DNA from: Arenibacter catalasegens
GTDB taxonomy: Bacteria; Bacteroidota; Bacteroidia; Flavobacteriales; Flavobacteriaceae
Length of the DNA stretch: 64,000 nt
Direction: 5' to 3'
Assembly: GCF_002909235.1 (NCBI RefSeq)
Contig: NZ_PHQQ01000005.1
Coordinates: forward strand, 1-64,000
The position numbers and the translations under genes are program-made. Shown here in pieces: positions 27,586-37,154 of this stretch (positions are counted from its first letter, which is position 1; each line of letters begins with the position of its first letter). The notes below the pieces were generated by a model. That model did no database searches and was not told where the DNA came from. It saw only the letters and a list, made by a program, of their open reading frames with translations.

Positions 27586-27641
27586 TGCTTACTTTCTTCT
27601 TTATAAATTTCATTGTAACCAAATAAACCATTATTCCTCTT

Positions 27642-29195
27642 ATGAAAATCCTTTCTAAAATTCTTATTACAGCTTTCCTTTTTTTAGGAATCTCTTCAAT
27701 AAGTCAAACAAAATCCTTAGCCCTTGCGAAAATTAATACCGAAGGCTTTCAGAAATCCCAGGTCATGAGTCTAATTGCGGACCTTTCAGATGTTTATGGT
27801 CCTCGATTAACAGGAACAGATCAATATTATACTGCAGCAGAATGGGCAAAGAAAACCATGGAAGATTGGGGTGTAGATAAGGTGTATTTTGAAAATTATT
27901 GTGATGATTGTATGGGTTGGGAAGTTAAATCATTTAATGTAGAAATGACAGCACCTGCTTATATGAAAATACAAGCCTATCCTTATGCATGGACGGAAAG
28001 TTCCAATGGTATGCAAATAGGTGATTTGATTTGGATTGAGAGTCATTCCGATTTGGAAAAGGTAAAAAAACAATGGAATGGGAAATTACGGGGAAAAACC
28101 ATTCTGATAGGATCAGTTCCAGAACATAATATGCTATTTGATGCACTTTCAACACGGTTTACTGAAGACCAAATTGAAGAAGCTGAAAAATCAATTGTTC
28201 CTGTAATTAGCAATCCTTTGGGCCCATCTGCCGGTGATATAGATTTAATTGAAGATTTAGAAGTTATATTCGAAAGTTTTATGAGAAAGGACGATGCCTT
28301 TTTTGCATTCTTAAAGGCAGAGGGAGCTTTAAGTATTTTAGGAACTTCGCCCTTTTTTCCTGGTATTGTTCATCCAAGTGGCACTTATAATTATAAAGAA
28401 AGTCATGTAAAATCAGTACCCTATTTTGCTATTTCACCGGAAAGTTTCGGGAAATTAAAACGCTTAATAGATAGGGATATTAATCCGAAAATTAAATTCC
28501 ATTTAGATTCTGAACTTTATCTAAAACCTCAAAATAATGTGAATATTATAGGGGAAATTACGGGTTCCGATTCAAAATTAAAAGACGAAGTGGTAATGAT
28601 AGGCGCACATTTCGATTCTTGGCATCCTGCCTCTGGAGCAACGGATAATGGAGCAGGTTCTGCAGTAATGCTGGAAGTGATGCGAATTATTAAAGCATCT
28701 GGATTAAAACCAAAACGAACTATTAGAATTGCACTTTGGGGAGGCGAGGAGCAAGGGTATTTGGGTTCTATGGCCTATGCGGAAAATCACTACGGAAAAG
28801 TAAAGGATAATAATAGAAAAAAAGAGGTTGAAAAGATTTCAGCATATATAAATATGGACAATGGTGCTGGGCAAATGCGCGGTATATATCTACAGGGTAA
28901 TGAAGCGGTAAGGCCCATTTTTGAAGAGATGTTATTTCCTTATGAGTATTTGGATGTTAATAATCTTACCATTCAAAACACCAATTTTACAGATCATGAT
29001 GTTTTCGACTATTACAAAATACCTGGGTTTCAAATCATTCAAGATAAATTAAACTATGAAACAGTAACGCATCACACTAATTTGGATGCATTGGAATATG
29101 TGCCCGAACGTGACATGATGATCAATGCCACTGTAATTGCAGCGCTTGTTTATCAAATTGCAGAACGGGATGCTCGTTTACAGAGAGAGGATTAA
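27642..29195 (+). CDS. Secreted M28-family zinc aminopeptidase
   Basis: 517 residues with a signal peptide (about 1-21). The M28 metal ligands are visible in order: His in GAHFDSWHPASGATDNGAG followed by the bridging Asp, the Glu-Glu pair in ALWGGEEQG, Asp in INMDNGAG, and a late His in VTHHTNLDALEYV. A PA-like insert lies between residues about 100 and 290, as in larger secreted M28 enzymes. It probably trims peptides in the periplasm. It starts 56 bases after comM; in an intact genome the two may have been neighbours before the insertion. Confidence 0.92.
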   Translation: MKILSKILITAFLFLGISSISQTKSLALAKINTEGFQKSQVMSLIADLSDVYGPRLTGTDQYYTAAEWAKKTMEDWGVDKVYFENYCDDCMGWEVKSFNVEMTAPAYMKIQAYPYAWTESSNGMQIGDLIWIESHSDLEKVKKQWNGKLRGKTILIGSVPEHNMLFDALSTRFTEDQIEEAEKSIVPVISNPLGPSAGDIDLIEDLEVIFESFMRKDDAFFAFLKAEGALSILGTSPFFPGIVHPSGTYNYKESHVKSVPYFAISPESFGKLKRLIDRDINPKIKFHLDSELYLKPQNNVNIIGEITGSDSKLKDEVVMIGAHFDSWHPASGATDNGAGSAVMLEVMRIIKASGLKPKRTIRIALWGGEEQGYLGSMAYAENHYGKVKDNNRKKEVEKISAYINMDNGAGQMRGIYLQGNEAVRPIFEEMLFPYEYLDVNNLTIQNTNFTDHDVFDYYKIPGFQIIQDKLNYETVTHHTNLDALEYVPERDMMINATVIAALVYQIAERDARLQRED

Positions 29196-29292
29196 AGGCT
29201 TCTTATTTTTATGGAGCCAACCTTTGGTGAAATCCGCCTTTTGTTTTTGAGGCCTTGATTTCATCAAAGTCAAACTACATTCATGAATCCCT

Positions 29293-29322
29293 CCCCTCCT
29301 TGGAGGGGATTGAGGGGTGGGT
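29293..29322. repeat. Left inverted repeat of the DUF559 gene cassette
   Basis: A palindromic CCCCTCCTTGGAGGGG (29293-29308) followed by ATTGAGGGGTGGGT. An imperfect inverted copy of about 28 bases lies at 29691-29718, at the other end of the DUF559 gene. Confidence 0.7.
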
Positions 29323-29328
29323 CAACTG

Positions 29329-29727
29329 ATGAGAAAAATTATACCTTATAACCCAGATCTAGTTCCTTTTGCGAAAAAACTTCGCAACAACATGACTATG
29401 GGTGAAATTTCCTTATGGCGCGAATTAAAAAACAAAAAACTGGGAGTCAGGTTTAGTCGGCAAATACCCATCGATAATTATATAGTAGACTTCTATTGTA
29501 AAGAACTTCAACTTGCCTTGGAGGTGGATGGTTCCGTTCACTTTATAGAAGGGCAACAAGAAAAAGATACCATTCGCCAGAATCGTCTGGAATATTTGGG
29601 CGTACGCTTTATTAGATTCAGTGATTCGGATGTGAAGAACAATTTGAACGGGGTATTGGAAGAGATTAAAAAAATTATTTTGAATATTAAACCCATCCCT
29701 AACCCCTCCCAAGAGGGGAAAAAATAA
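29329..29727 (+). CDS. DUF559 endonuclease-like protein
   Basis: 132 residues from the ATG at 29329 (a GTG four codons upstream is less likely). The PF04480/DUF559 pattern is clear: LRNNMTMGEISLWRELKNKKLG, VRFSRQIPIDNYIVDFYCKELQLALEVDGSVH, and RLEYLGVRFIRFSDSDV. DFYC and LEVDGSVH form the Asp and Glu-x-Asp of a PD-(D/E)xK, Vsr-like nuclease site. The in vivo substrate is unknown. The C-terminal NPSQEGK residues are translated from the right inverted repeat, so the gene and its flanking repeats form one unit. Such single-gene cassettes between GC-rich palindromes look mobile or formerly mobile. Confidence 0.9.
   Translation: MRKIIPYNPDLVPFAKKLRNNMTMGEISLWRELKNKKLGVRFSRQIPIDNYIVDFYCKELQLALEVDGSVHFIEGQQEKDTIRQNRLEYLGVRFIRFSDSDVKNNLNGVLEEIKKIILNIKPIPNPSQEGKK
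29691..29718. repeat. Right inverted repeat of the DUF559 gene cassette
   Basis: ACCCATCCCTAACCCCTCCC followed by AAGAGGGG is the imperfect reverse complement of the sequence at 29293-29322, overlapping the last codons of the DUF559 gene. It may also act as a terminator, being followed by an A-rich stretch. Confidence 0.7.
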
Positions 29728-30050
29728 TACATATTATAATTCATTTTATCGGCCTGTGGGTGTAGTATTCCTAGTCTTGCGAATAGCACCGTTGAACAAC
29801 ATCCACTACAACTCCACCCGCTACGCAAAGTCTCCCGACTTTGTTCCATTAAAGCTAAAGCCAAGTTAACAATTGAATTTTACGAATCCAAGTAATTTCT
29901 CAAAGTAAAAGTCCGTAGATTATTGGAGTTCAAACCAATAGGTTCAAATCCCAAATATGGGTGGTAGGCAGGGTAGTGGTAGAGCCAGCACTACACTCGC
30001 ACTAGCGGCGACACCAAGTAATTACTCAAGGTAATTGTTGAAAGCTGTAT
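29728..30050. other. Intergenic stretch with 21-bp direct repeats
   Basis: Two 21-base repeats, CCAAGTAATTTCTCAAAGTAA at 29888-29908 and its 19/21 copy at 30014-30034, are 126 bases apart. Between them is an ATTGG/CCAAT hairpin around TTCAAA. The stretch GGTTCAAATCCC resembles a tRNA T-arm but no cloverleaf forms. No gene seen. Confidence 0.5.
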
Positions 30051-30503
30051 TTAATTATTTATAATTTCAATAGTTTGCTTCAAGTCTGCGGGCTCTTTAA
30101 TTCTAATATTTATAGTTTTATAAATCCATTCGTTGCCATTACGGTCCGCTTCAATATCCATTTTACTCCTCATGGTCCTTTGGGTTTTCGAACCAGTAAC
30201 ATCAACCGTTATTTCCAGTGTATTGTAATCAGGTGAATAATGGTGTGTCCCTTCTAGGATTGCCAATTTGCCTAGCGGTTGTAATTTCCCTAGTAATTGA
30301 ATTACTTTTTCATCTTTTTTAGCTATTTCCAATGCATTATGGCAAACTGACGATTCTGAATAGACTATAGCGATGCTCGCAATATTTCCACCTAATTTTG
30401 AAGAAAATAGTAGACCCAAAACTACAACCAAAAGGGCCATTAAAGGTATAAACCATTTCCAATTTCTTTTAAACCAACTTCTATGTTCTATTAGCTCGTT
30501 CAT
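30051..30503 (-). CDS. Coa1-like cytochrome c oxidase assembly family protein
   Basis: About 150 residues from the ATG at 30503 (the frame extends to a TTG). The arrangement HRSWFKRNWKWFIPLMALLVVVLGLLF, with one membrane segment, followed by a compact domain with AIVYSESSVCHNALEIAKKDEKVIQLLG and a beta-rich tail, matches the small bacterial Coa1/Tim21-like family. The role in bacteria is inferred only from the family. It lies about 36 bases downstream of sbcC on the same strand and could be cotranscribed with sbcDC. Confidence 0.75.
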   Translation of the reverse strand: MNELIEHRSWFKRNWKWFIPLMALLVVVLGLLFSSKLGGNIASIAIVYSESSVCHNALEIAKKDEKVIQLLGKLQPLGKLAILEGTHHYSPDYNTLEITVDVTGSKTQRTMRSKMDIEADRNGNEWIYKTINIRIKEPADLKQTIEIINN

Positions 30504-30539
30504 CTTTTTTATGGGATTCAAGAGGACACTACTATAAAA

Positions 30540-33500
30540 TTACTGCACCACTTTTAAGGTAGAATACCCCAAACTTCCCTTTTCTAACTGAATTTGTGTT
30601 GTAATACGTTCTTTTAAAGCCCCTACGTGCGATATTACTCCAACCGATTTGTCCCCCTCATTTTGCATTTTCTCCAATATCGTAATCGCTTGATCTAGGG
30701 TTTCTGGATCTAAGGTGCCAAAACCTTCGTCTATAAAGAGCGATTCTATTTTTACGTTTCTAGCGGCAATGTCCGATAGCGCAAAGGCCATAGCCAAACT
30801 CACCAAAAAGGTCTCACCACCGGATAAGGTGCGTACAGAGCGACGGGCGTTACCCATATATTTATCAAATACTTTGAGGGTGTCGCTTTTTTCGGCTTCA
30901 TCTGCCGTGGGAATATCTAGCAAATAACGATCGCTGAATTCTGAAAGTCGTTTATTGGCATAGCCAATAAGCTGCTCCAAAGTAAGATCCTGCACAAAAT
31001 TCGAGAATTTATTGCCTGTGGCATCCCCAATTAAATCGTTCATGGTTTTCCAAAGCGATAGGTCTTTCTTTAGGAGTTTAATTTCTTCCTGTACTTTTTG
31101 TTGGCGCTGCTTTGCCTTTCCATCTTCTTCTAAGCTTTGGGTAATCTTTCCGATATTTACGGATAGCGCATCCCAATTTGACTTTGCTTCGTTAAATAAC
31201 GTGGTTAAAGCTTCCAATGAAAGTGAAGGATCATCCTTATCCGTTAATTCGGTTAAGACTTTTATTAAGGAGCTTTCTTTTTCTGATATTCTAGTGCTTA
31301 GTTCTTTAAGTTCATTCTCACGTTTTCTAATCTTACTGGCACGCTCTTCTGGAAGTATAGCCGAACGTAGGGCTTGTATGTTTTCTAAATTTTCATTTGA
31401 AACAATACTAGACAACTCCTCTTCTTTTTTTGATTTTTGAGCCGAATTTACTTTTAGTTTTTCAGCAGAGTCTTTTATCTGATCTACAAGAGATGTAATA
31501 CTTGAAACGGAACGCGTAATGGATGTCGATAAAATATTCACCTTTCCATTAATATCTGGCCCGTCATAAAGGGTAGTGCGTTCTTGTTTTAAACTGTTAT
31601 AAGTGGTCAACGCCAACTCCCATTGCTTTAAACTCTCTTCCAAATCTTTTAAAATGGATACTGCCTGAAATGCTTGTTTCGACTTTTCCATTTTTTGAAT
31701 ACGGAGGTTTAAATCGAGTCGATGGGTTTTTAGGGTTTCTAAATCCTCCTTATAATCCCACTTTAGATGCTCGGCATGTTTGGTGAGTGTTTCTAATTGC
31801 TGGGCCTCCTCTTCTTTAAGGGTTGTTATAGCGGTATTAAAGTCGCTTATTTCCTTTGTCTGGAATCTATTTTTTGCTCTTAAGGAGATGAGATAGTCCG
31901 ACTTTGTTTGAAGCGATTTCTTCTTTTCTTTAACTAGTTCTTCCTTAGTGTCAAAATGAGGTGTTTCGGACGCATAGGGATGATGTACGGAGCCGCAAAG
32001 GGGGCAAGGCTGCTCTGGATCCAATTGCAAGCGATATTCCTCCAAACTTTGATGCTTGCGTTGTTGCGCTAAGGCTTTTTCCAGATTTTCTACCTCCTTT
32101 GTACCTTGTAGTACCTCTTTATCTAATGATGTTATCGTATTCGCATCCTTTACCAACTGCTCTTTGGCATCTTTTAGTTTTCCAACTTGGGTTTCATGGT
32201 TTTTTTGAACTTTTACAAATTGTTCTTTACAAGCGAGTAGTTCCCCAGCCTTTTCATTTAAATGGCGGTAATTATCCAATTCCGAATTCAAGTTCTCCAG
32301 AGAATTAGCACCAGAAAGTTGTATGGTTTCCTGAACGGTTTTACGGTTTACGTCAACTTTTGGTTTAAAAAGTTCGGGTTGGTCTGCCATGGGTAATGCA
32401 TACCCCAATTGATTTATATTCTTAACATAGCCATTGAGTTGACTTAAGAATAACGAAGCCTCACTTTCTTTCTTTTTCTCCTCCGCTTGAAGTTGAATAA
32501 TATTATTTCGGAAAGTGTCTAGTTTGTCATTGGCCGTTTTAACATCCACTTTTTCTTTAAGGAACTTTTCGGCTGCCTCTAAATAAGATTTTAGTTGGTT
32601 ATCTACTTCCGATTTAGATTTTTCGAGTCGATCGTTATCCTCCTTAAGTTGACTCCCTTGCTTGCTTACAACATCGTAATCTGCCAAGATTACACCATAT
32701 TTCGCTAGTTTATTGTGCAGTTCCAATTGGCCTTTAAAAGGGTTGAAAATATCCCAATCCTTTTTTAATTGAAGCTGTTGTGCTTGCAGTTCTTTCTGTT
32801 CACCTTGTTTTTGCTGAAGCTCCTTTCTGTTGGTTATTTTTTCTGATGCAGTTTGATAGGCCTTTTCTGTTTTGGGCTTTGATTCGGTCAGTGATTTAAA
32901 TTCGGTTTTCTTTTCCGCAATTTGCTCAGCGGTTAGCAGCTCAATAGTCTCAAGGCCCGCTTCTTTTAATTCTATATTCTTTTCAACTTTCTTATAGCGG
33001 AAATAGACTGCCCTTCCTATTTCACGATAGGAGCGAGCCCCAGTAATATCTTCCAATAACTTATTGCGTTCGTTTCTCGGGGCCTGCAATAACTTACTGA
33101 ATTCTCCTTGCGACAGGACCATGGCTTTTACAAACTGCTCATAGCTAAGGCCAATGATTTCCTGGTTTTTATCGGGCGTCTTGGTGCCAGCTTCAAGGAT
33201 TTCATCGGTAGCTACTTCCACCAATTCCTGTTTACGGGCGTTTAAATTGTTGTTCCTATTGCGTTCTATAGACCAGTGGCTGCGATAATCCTTACCATTA
33301 ACGCGATATTCTACCTCGGCATAGCAATGTCTCATATTGCGGGTCATAATGCCGCCATCGTCCTCTAAAATAGAATTACTTACCGCCTTGTCTACTCTGG
33401 CAATCCTATTGTAAAGCGCAAGTGTTATTACATCCAGTAAGGTGGACTTACCAGCACCAGTTGGCCCGGTAATGGCGAAAAGTCCAGCTTCTGCCAGGAT

Positions 33501-33575
33501 ACCATCTCCAAAATTTACCTCATGCTCTCCTTTTAAAGAGTGTATGTTTTCAAATCTAATTTTTAGAATTTTCAT
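30540..33575 (-). CDS. sbcC: SbcC, ATPase subunit of SbcCD nuclease
   Basis: 1011 residues. Walker A GPTGAGKST at 37-45, long coiled-coil arms either side of a zinc hook CPLCG at about 524-528, and a C-terminal ATPase half with the ABC signature LSGGET near 918, then SLFIDEGFGTLD (Walker B and D-loop). With SbcD it forms the Mre11-Rad50-like complex that opens hairpins and processes DNA ends. The start is 3 bases after the sbcD stop, so the two are translated together. Length and domains are normal. Confidence 0.96.
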   Translation of the reverse strand: MKILKIRFENIHSLKGEHEVNFGDGILAEAGLFAITGPTGAGKSTLLDVITLALYNRIARVDKAVSNSILEDDGGIMTRNMRHCYAEVEYRVNGKDYRSHWSIERNRNNNLNARKQELVEVATDEILEAGTKTPDKNQEIIGLSYEQFVKAMVLSQGEFSKLLQAPRNERNKLLEDITGARSYREIGRAVYFRYKKVEKNIELKEAGLETIELLTAEQIAEKKTEFKSLTESKPKTEKAYQTASEKITNRKELQQKQGEQKELQAQQLQLKKDWDIFNPFKGQLELHNKLAKYGVILADYDVVSKQGSQLKEDNDRLEKSKSEVDNQLKSYLEAAEKFLKEKVDVKTANDKLDTFRNNIIQLQAEEKKKESEASLFLSQLNGYVKNINQLGYALPMADQPELFKPKVDVNRKTVQETIQLSGANSLENLNSELDNYRHLNEKAGELLACKEQFVKVQKNHETQVGKLKDAKEQLVKDANTITSLDKEVLQGTKEVENLEKALAQQRKHQSLEEYRLQLDPEQPCPLCGSVHHPYASETPHFDTKEELVKEKKKSLQTKSDYLISLRAKNRFQTKEISDFNTAITTLKEEEAQQLETLTKHAEHLKWDYKEDLETLKTHRLDLNLRIQKMEKSKQAFQAVSILKDLEESLKQWELALTTYNSLKQERTTLYDGPDINGKVNILSTSITRSVSSITSLVDQIKDSAEKLKVNSAQKSKKEEELSSIVSNENLENIQALRSAILPEERASKIRKRENELKELSTRISEKESSLIKVLTELTDKDDPSLSLEALTTLFNEAKSNWDALSVNIGKITQSLEEDGKAKQRQQKVQEEIKLLKKDLSLWKTMNDLIGDATGNKFSNFVQDLTLEQLIGYANKRLSEFSDRYLLDIPTADEAEKSDTLKVFDKYMGNARRSVRTLSGGETFLVSLAMAFALSDIAARNVKIESLFIDEGFGTLDPETLDQAITILEKMQNEGDKSVGVISHVGALKERITTQIQLEKGSLGYSTLKVVQ

Positions 33576-33578
33576 GGA

Positions 33579-34781
33579 TTATAATTTCAATTCTTCCAAG
33601 ATTTCACGAAAGGCATTCTTTAATTCCGCTGTGTTTTCCATGTCGCTCTGTAGCTCCAATTTTTTTTCGAACATCTGCATAGGGGTTACATCGGCTACAT
33701 CGGTACCTACTGCAAAGGCATCACTGGCGCCACGGATTAGATTTTTAAAAATGAGTCGCGATTTTACAATTTCGATATTCGCATTGGGTTGGGAATTGGT
33801 AAGCGCATCAAAAGCTTGCCGCCGCTCCAAACTCTCACTTTCCTCATTTACTATAATCTCGGCCAAGGATGTTAAAGCGGTTTCTTCGAAATAGGCATTT
33901 AATTTGTCTTCTACTTCCTGCAGACTCCCCTCAAAAGTCACCAGGTTCCTATGCTTGGGAATAGGAACGATGGCTACCTGGCTAATTTTATTATTTTCTA
34001 CTGTAATTACATTTATTTGCTTACAATCCTCTTTTTCAGAAAAGCTCAAGGGAATTGGAGAACCGCAATAATGGATGTTTTGCGCTTCGGAAACAACTTG
34101 CGGTTTGTGGATATGACCAAGTGCCACATAATGGGGGATTTCCCCAAACATATTGGCCTCTACACCGGCTTGGTTACCGATCTGTATATCGCGCTCGCTC
34201 TCGGAAAGTTCGCTGCCCTGCACATATAAATGTCCCATTAAAATAAACACCTGATCCGCATGGTGCTGGCTGTAGTATTCATTTACATTTGAAAAATAAG
34301 TCCGCAAGCCCGACTTTATCTGTTCAATTTTAGTCGCGTAACTTTCCCCTGCGACGGACTTGCGGATATCGCGATCCTTGAGGAAAGGAATGGCAGCCAC
34401 CACTAATTTTTCGTTGTTTTTTTCTACAGTTACAAACATGTCGCCCACCTCTTCCATCGCGCCGCCAATTACGCTGATATCAAATGCCTTTAGCAGTTCG
34501 GCCGGTGCGTTTAGTACCGTTGCGGAATCGTGGTTTCCACCGGTGAGAATAATTTTGCAATCTAGGTTTATAAGATTTTTCAATAGATCGTAATACTGCT
34601 TATAGGCTGCTTGGGAAGGGTTTGCCTGATCAAAAATATCGCCTGACACCAACAATACATCTATATTTTCAGATTTGATATAGGCTATCAGCCATGTGAA
34701 AAACAACTCAAGATCCTCAGAAAGGTCATATTTAAGAAGCTGTTTCCCGATATGCCAGTCGGAAGTATGAAGGATTTTCAT
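33579..34781 (-). CDS. sbcD: SbcD, nuclease subunit of SbcCD
   Basis: 400 residues of the Mre11-type metallophosphoesterase family. Metal-site motifs appear in order: TSDWHIGKQL near the N-terminus, VSGDIFDQANPS, LTGGNHDS, and the later HLYVQGSELSESER and LGHIHKPQ segments. The capping and SbcC-binding region follows. It cuts DNA ends and hairpins together with SbcC, whose gene follows directly. Confidence 0.96.
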   Translation of the reverse strand: MKILHTSDWHIGKQLLKYDLSEDLELFFTWLIAYIKSENIDVLLVSGDIFDQANPSQAAYKQYYDLLKNLINLDCKIILTGGNHDSATVLNAPAELLKAFDISVIGGAMEEVGDMFVTVEKNNEKLVVAAIPFLKDRDIRKSVAGESYATKIEQIKSGLRTYFSNVNEYYSQHHADQVFILMGHLYVQGSELSESERDIQIGNQAGVEANMFGEIPHYVALGHIHKPQVVSEAQNIHYCGSPIPLSFSEKEDCKQINVITVENNKISQVAIVPIPKHRNLVTFEGSLQEVEDKLNAYFEETALTSLAEIIVNEESESLERRQAFDALTNSQPNANIEIVKSRLIFKNLIRGASDAFAVGTDVADVTPMQMFEKKLELQSDMENTAELKNAFREILEELKL

Positions 34782-35139
34782 GCAAATGGTTTATTTAAGA
34801 TAGTAAAATTACAAGAAAATAATCCATGGCGGAATACATAGCGCTTCTAGTAAGCTATTATTTTCTTTTATTCAATTCAGATGTAATTAAAACAACCAAT
34901 TCTTCAAATCCTATTTTCATTGCATTGCTAGCTATTTGAAATGGCAGGCTTGCACTTTACTGTCTCTTACTTAAGGGCCAGGCCATAAAGCAATAGAACT
35001 CATTCGCTGGCGCGAGCGTCAAGCTCGTGCCCATAATCGTGCTAATCATTTATAATGGCAACCATATTAAATTACCATTATCAAAAGGATATAGTTTTTC
35101 ATTATATTTAATAGTTGTAAATCGTTAAAAAGAGTTTGT
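34782..35139. other. Intergenic stretch with a REP-like palindrome
   Basis: Divergent promoter region of sbcD and the deiminase-like gene. The only clear structure is the GC-rich palindrome at 35009-35031. No further gene is seen. Confidence 0.5.
35009..35031. repeat. REP-like GC-rich palindrome
   Basis: GGCGCGAGC and GCTCGTGCC pair over nine positions (one G-U) around the loop GTCAA, in otherwise AT-rich noncoding DNA. This looks like an extragenic palindromic repeat unit; no second copy was found in the window. Confidence 0.5.
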
Positions 35140-36429
35140 ATGAGGTCACTTTTAAATTGCTTTTTAATTTCCCTCTTACTGCTTTCATGTTCATCCACTA
35201 AAAAGACCAACAATTTTTATATCATAAATCAACCAGCAGAGTTCGAATCCCAAGAAGCTATTTGGTTAATATGGCCATCAACAGATCATAAAGAAGGAGA
35301 ATCTGTTGAAAAAGTAACCTTGGCGATTATTGAAGCTCTAATAGGAGATATAGACCTGGTAATCACTTGTAAGAATAAAGAACTTTTGGCCCATGCAAAA
35401 GCAACTCTAATCAATCATTTTGGCGAACTGCCTAAACTTAAACTTCTAGAAATCCCGTCATTTGAGATCTGGGCAAGGGACATGGGGCCCATATTCGTAG
35501 AAACAAATCAAAATACCCCAGCTATTGCAGACTTCAATTTTAATTCTTGGGGGTATTCAGATACCTTGGATATTGATACCAAAACAGAGGAAATGTATGA
35601 TGTAAGGGTAGCTGAACAATTTAATCTGCCCGTGATTACGAGTGCCATGATCAGTGAGGGCGGAAATAGAGAGGTAAATGGAAAAGGTACACTAATCACC
35701 ACAGAAGCAGTGGAGCTGGACAGAAATCCGAATATGACCAAAGAAGCCATGGAGCTGGAATACAAAAGGCTATTAGGGGTGCAAAAAATCATCTGGTTAA
35801 AACAAGGCCTGGTAGAAGATAATCATACCTTCCTTGGGCCAATAACAACCTCGGAAGGACCTAAGGCCTATACCGTAGTCACTACAAATGGTCATATTGA
35901 TGAATTTGCTCGGTTTGTAAATGATTCCACCATCCTTATGGCAAAGGTAGATAGCGTGGAATTTAACGATCCCATTGCTTTCGAAAACCACAAACGCATG
36001 GAGGAGAATTACCGAATATTGTCTGAAGCCACCGATCAGGAAGGCAAACCATTTACCATTATTAGAATGCCATTACCAGGAACTATTTTTTCAACAATGA
36101 GCCCGGGAGACTATGTATATGATTATATTAAAACTCTGGACTATAGGGATGGAAGTACATTCCCTAATGGAGATACCATAACAGTCATGGCCGCGCTTAG
36201 CTATCTAAATTTCATTATAACGAATAAGGTTGTTGTTGGACAGACTTGCTGGAGAGAAGGTATGCCAAATGAATTGAAACTAAAAGACGAAAAGGCCTCT
36301 CAAATTTTGCAATCCGTTTTTCCCGAACGAAGGGTAATCATGATCGATGCCTTTGCTGTTAATTTGGGTGGTGGTGGAATTCATTGCATCAGCATGCACC
36401 AGCCAACCTTCCCAAAATATAAAAATTAA
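35140..36429 (+). CDS. Agmatine deiminase/peptidylarginine deiminase-like lipoprotein
   Basis: 429 residues with a lipoprotein signal (LISLLLLSC, Cys 17). The rest matches the PAD_porph/agmatine deiminase family: FEIWARDMGP, the SEGGNREVNGKGTLITTEAV strand, the active-site His-x-Asp pair in TNGHIDEFARF and the catalytic Cys in LGGGGIHCISMHQP near the C-terminus. It would hydrolyse a guanidino group, for instance agmatine or peptide arginine, at the cell envelope. Cytosolic AguA lacks a lipoprotein signal, so this is a secreted relative; the substrate is unknown. Confidence 0.9.
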   Translation: MRSLLNCFLISLLLLSCSSTKKTNNFYIINQPAEFESQEAIWLIWPSTDHKEGESVEKVTLAIIEALIGDIDLVITCKNKELLAHAKATLINHFGELPKLKLLEIPSFEIWARDMGPIFVETNQNTPAIADFNFNSWGYSDTLDIDTKTEEMYDVRVAEQFNLPVITSAMISEGGNREVNGKGTLITTEAVELDRNPNMTKEAMELEYKRLLGVQKIIWLKQGLVEDNHTFLGPITTSEGPKAYTVVTTNGHIDEFARFVNDSTILMAKVDSVEFNDPIAFENHKRMEENYRILSEATDQEGKPFTIIRMPLPGTIFSTMSPGDYVYDYIKTLDYRDGSTFPNGDTITVMAALSYLNFIITNKVVVGQTCWREGMPNELKLKDEKASQILQSVFPERRVIMIDAFAVNLGGGGIHCISMHQPTFPKYKN

Positions 36430-36588
36430 AATTGTTGCGAAAAAAAAGGTTCAATAGGGCAGACGTAATTATACTTCGGCTTGAACTGGCAGGGGCGCCC
36501 ATTGCTGTTACTAGCGGAGGAAAGCTTGGCTCATCCAGACAGGGAATTTAATAGCGTTGTTTTATGTAAAGTGTAGCAAAACAGATTT

Positions 36589-37101
36589 TTATTTAGAATA
36601 TGCCCCTGAAGAATATGTCAATTCATAACTATGCGTGTAGATTTCAAACACAATACCGAATGGGTCTTCAACATAACACATTTTAAAAGGCTTATCGTTA
36701 GGGTAATATTCTCTAATAGGCATTCTTTGCTTGCCTCCATAGGACAAAATTTTATCGATGAGCTCTTCAATATTTGGGTCTTGTACACAAAAATGAAAGA
36801 GTCCAGTATTGAAAGGATTAAATTCAGGAGCTTCTTTTATTCCGTTCGGAAAAGAAAATAATTCAATTCCAATACCGTCTGAAGTTGCTAAATGAGCAAT
36901 TTCAAATTCAGTCCAGTCGTCTCCGAAAACATCAATGCACATTTGACCAATAGCAGTTTCTTTTTCCTTTTTTACTTTTGATGGTTCCATAATTACGTAC
37001 CAGCCCATTACTTCTGAATAGAATTTTACGGCTTCCTTTATATTTGGAACCGTTATTCCAATATGCGAAAATGATTTAGGGTAATCTTTAATAGGAGCCA
37101 T
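36589..37101 (-). CDS. VOC/glyoxalase-fold protein
   Basis: 170 residues from the ATG at 37101, which lies inside a longer open frame starting upstream without support. SFSHIGITVPNIKEAVKFYSEVMGW begins the first beta-alpha-beta-beta-beta unit, and FHFCVQDPNIEELIDKI with YVEDPFGIVFEIYTHSYE the second; His and Glu in these are the likely metal ligands. It could be a dioxygenase, isomerase or resistance protein. It is transcribed divergently from an HxlR-type regulator gene, which probably controls it. Confidence 0.9.
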   Translation of the reverse strand: MAPIKDYPKSFSHIGITVPNIKEAVKFYSEVMGWYVIMEPSKVKKEKETAIGQMCIDVFGDDWTEFEIAHLATSDGIGIELFSFPNGIKEAPEFNPFNTGLFHFCVQDPNIEELIDKILSYGGKQRMPIREYYPNDKPFKMCYVEDPFGIVFEIYTHSYELTYSSGAYSK

Positions 37102-37154
37102 AAGTTCTAATTTAGATTGCAAAATTAGGCTATATTTACCTAGTAGGCAATAAC

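Noticed and set aside
29925-29990. tRNA-like strings GGTTCAAATCCC and GGGTAGTGGTAGAGCC
   Set aside because: The order is wrong (T-arm-like before D-arm-like) and no cloverleaf or acceptor stem can be formed.
33442-33894. 150-codon plus-strand frame across the sbcD-sbcC junction
   Set aside because: Antisense to two conserved genes; its length follows from their codon use.
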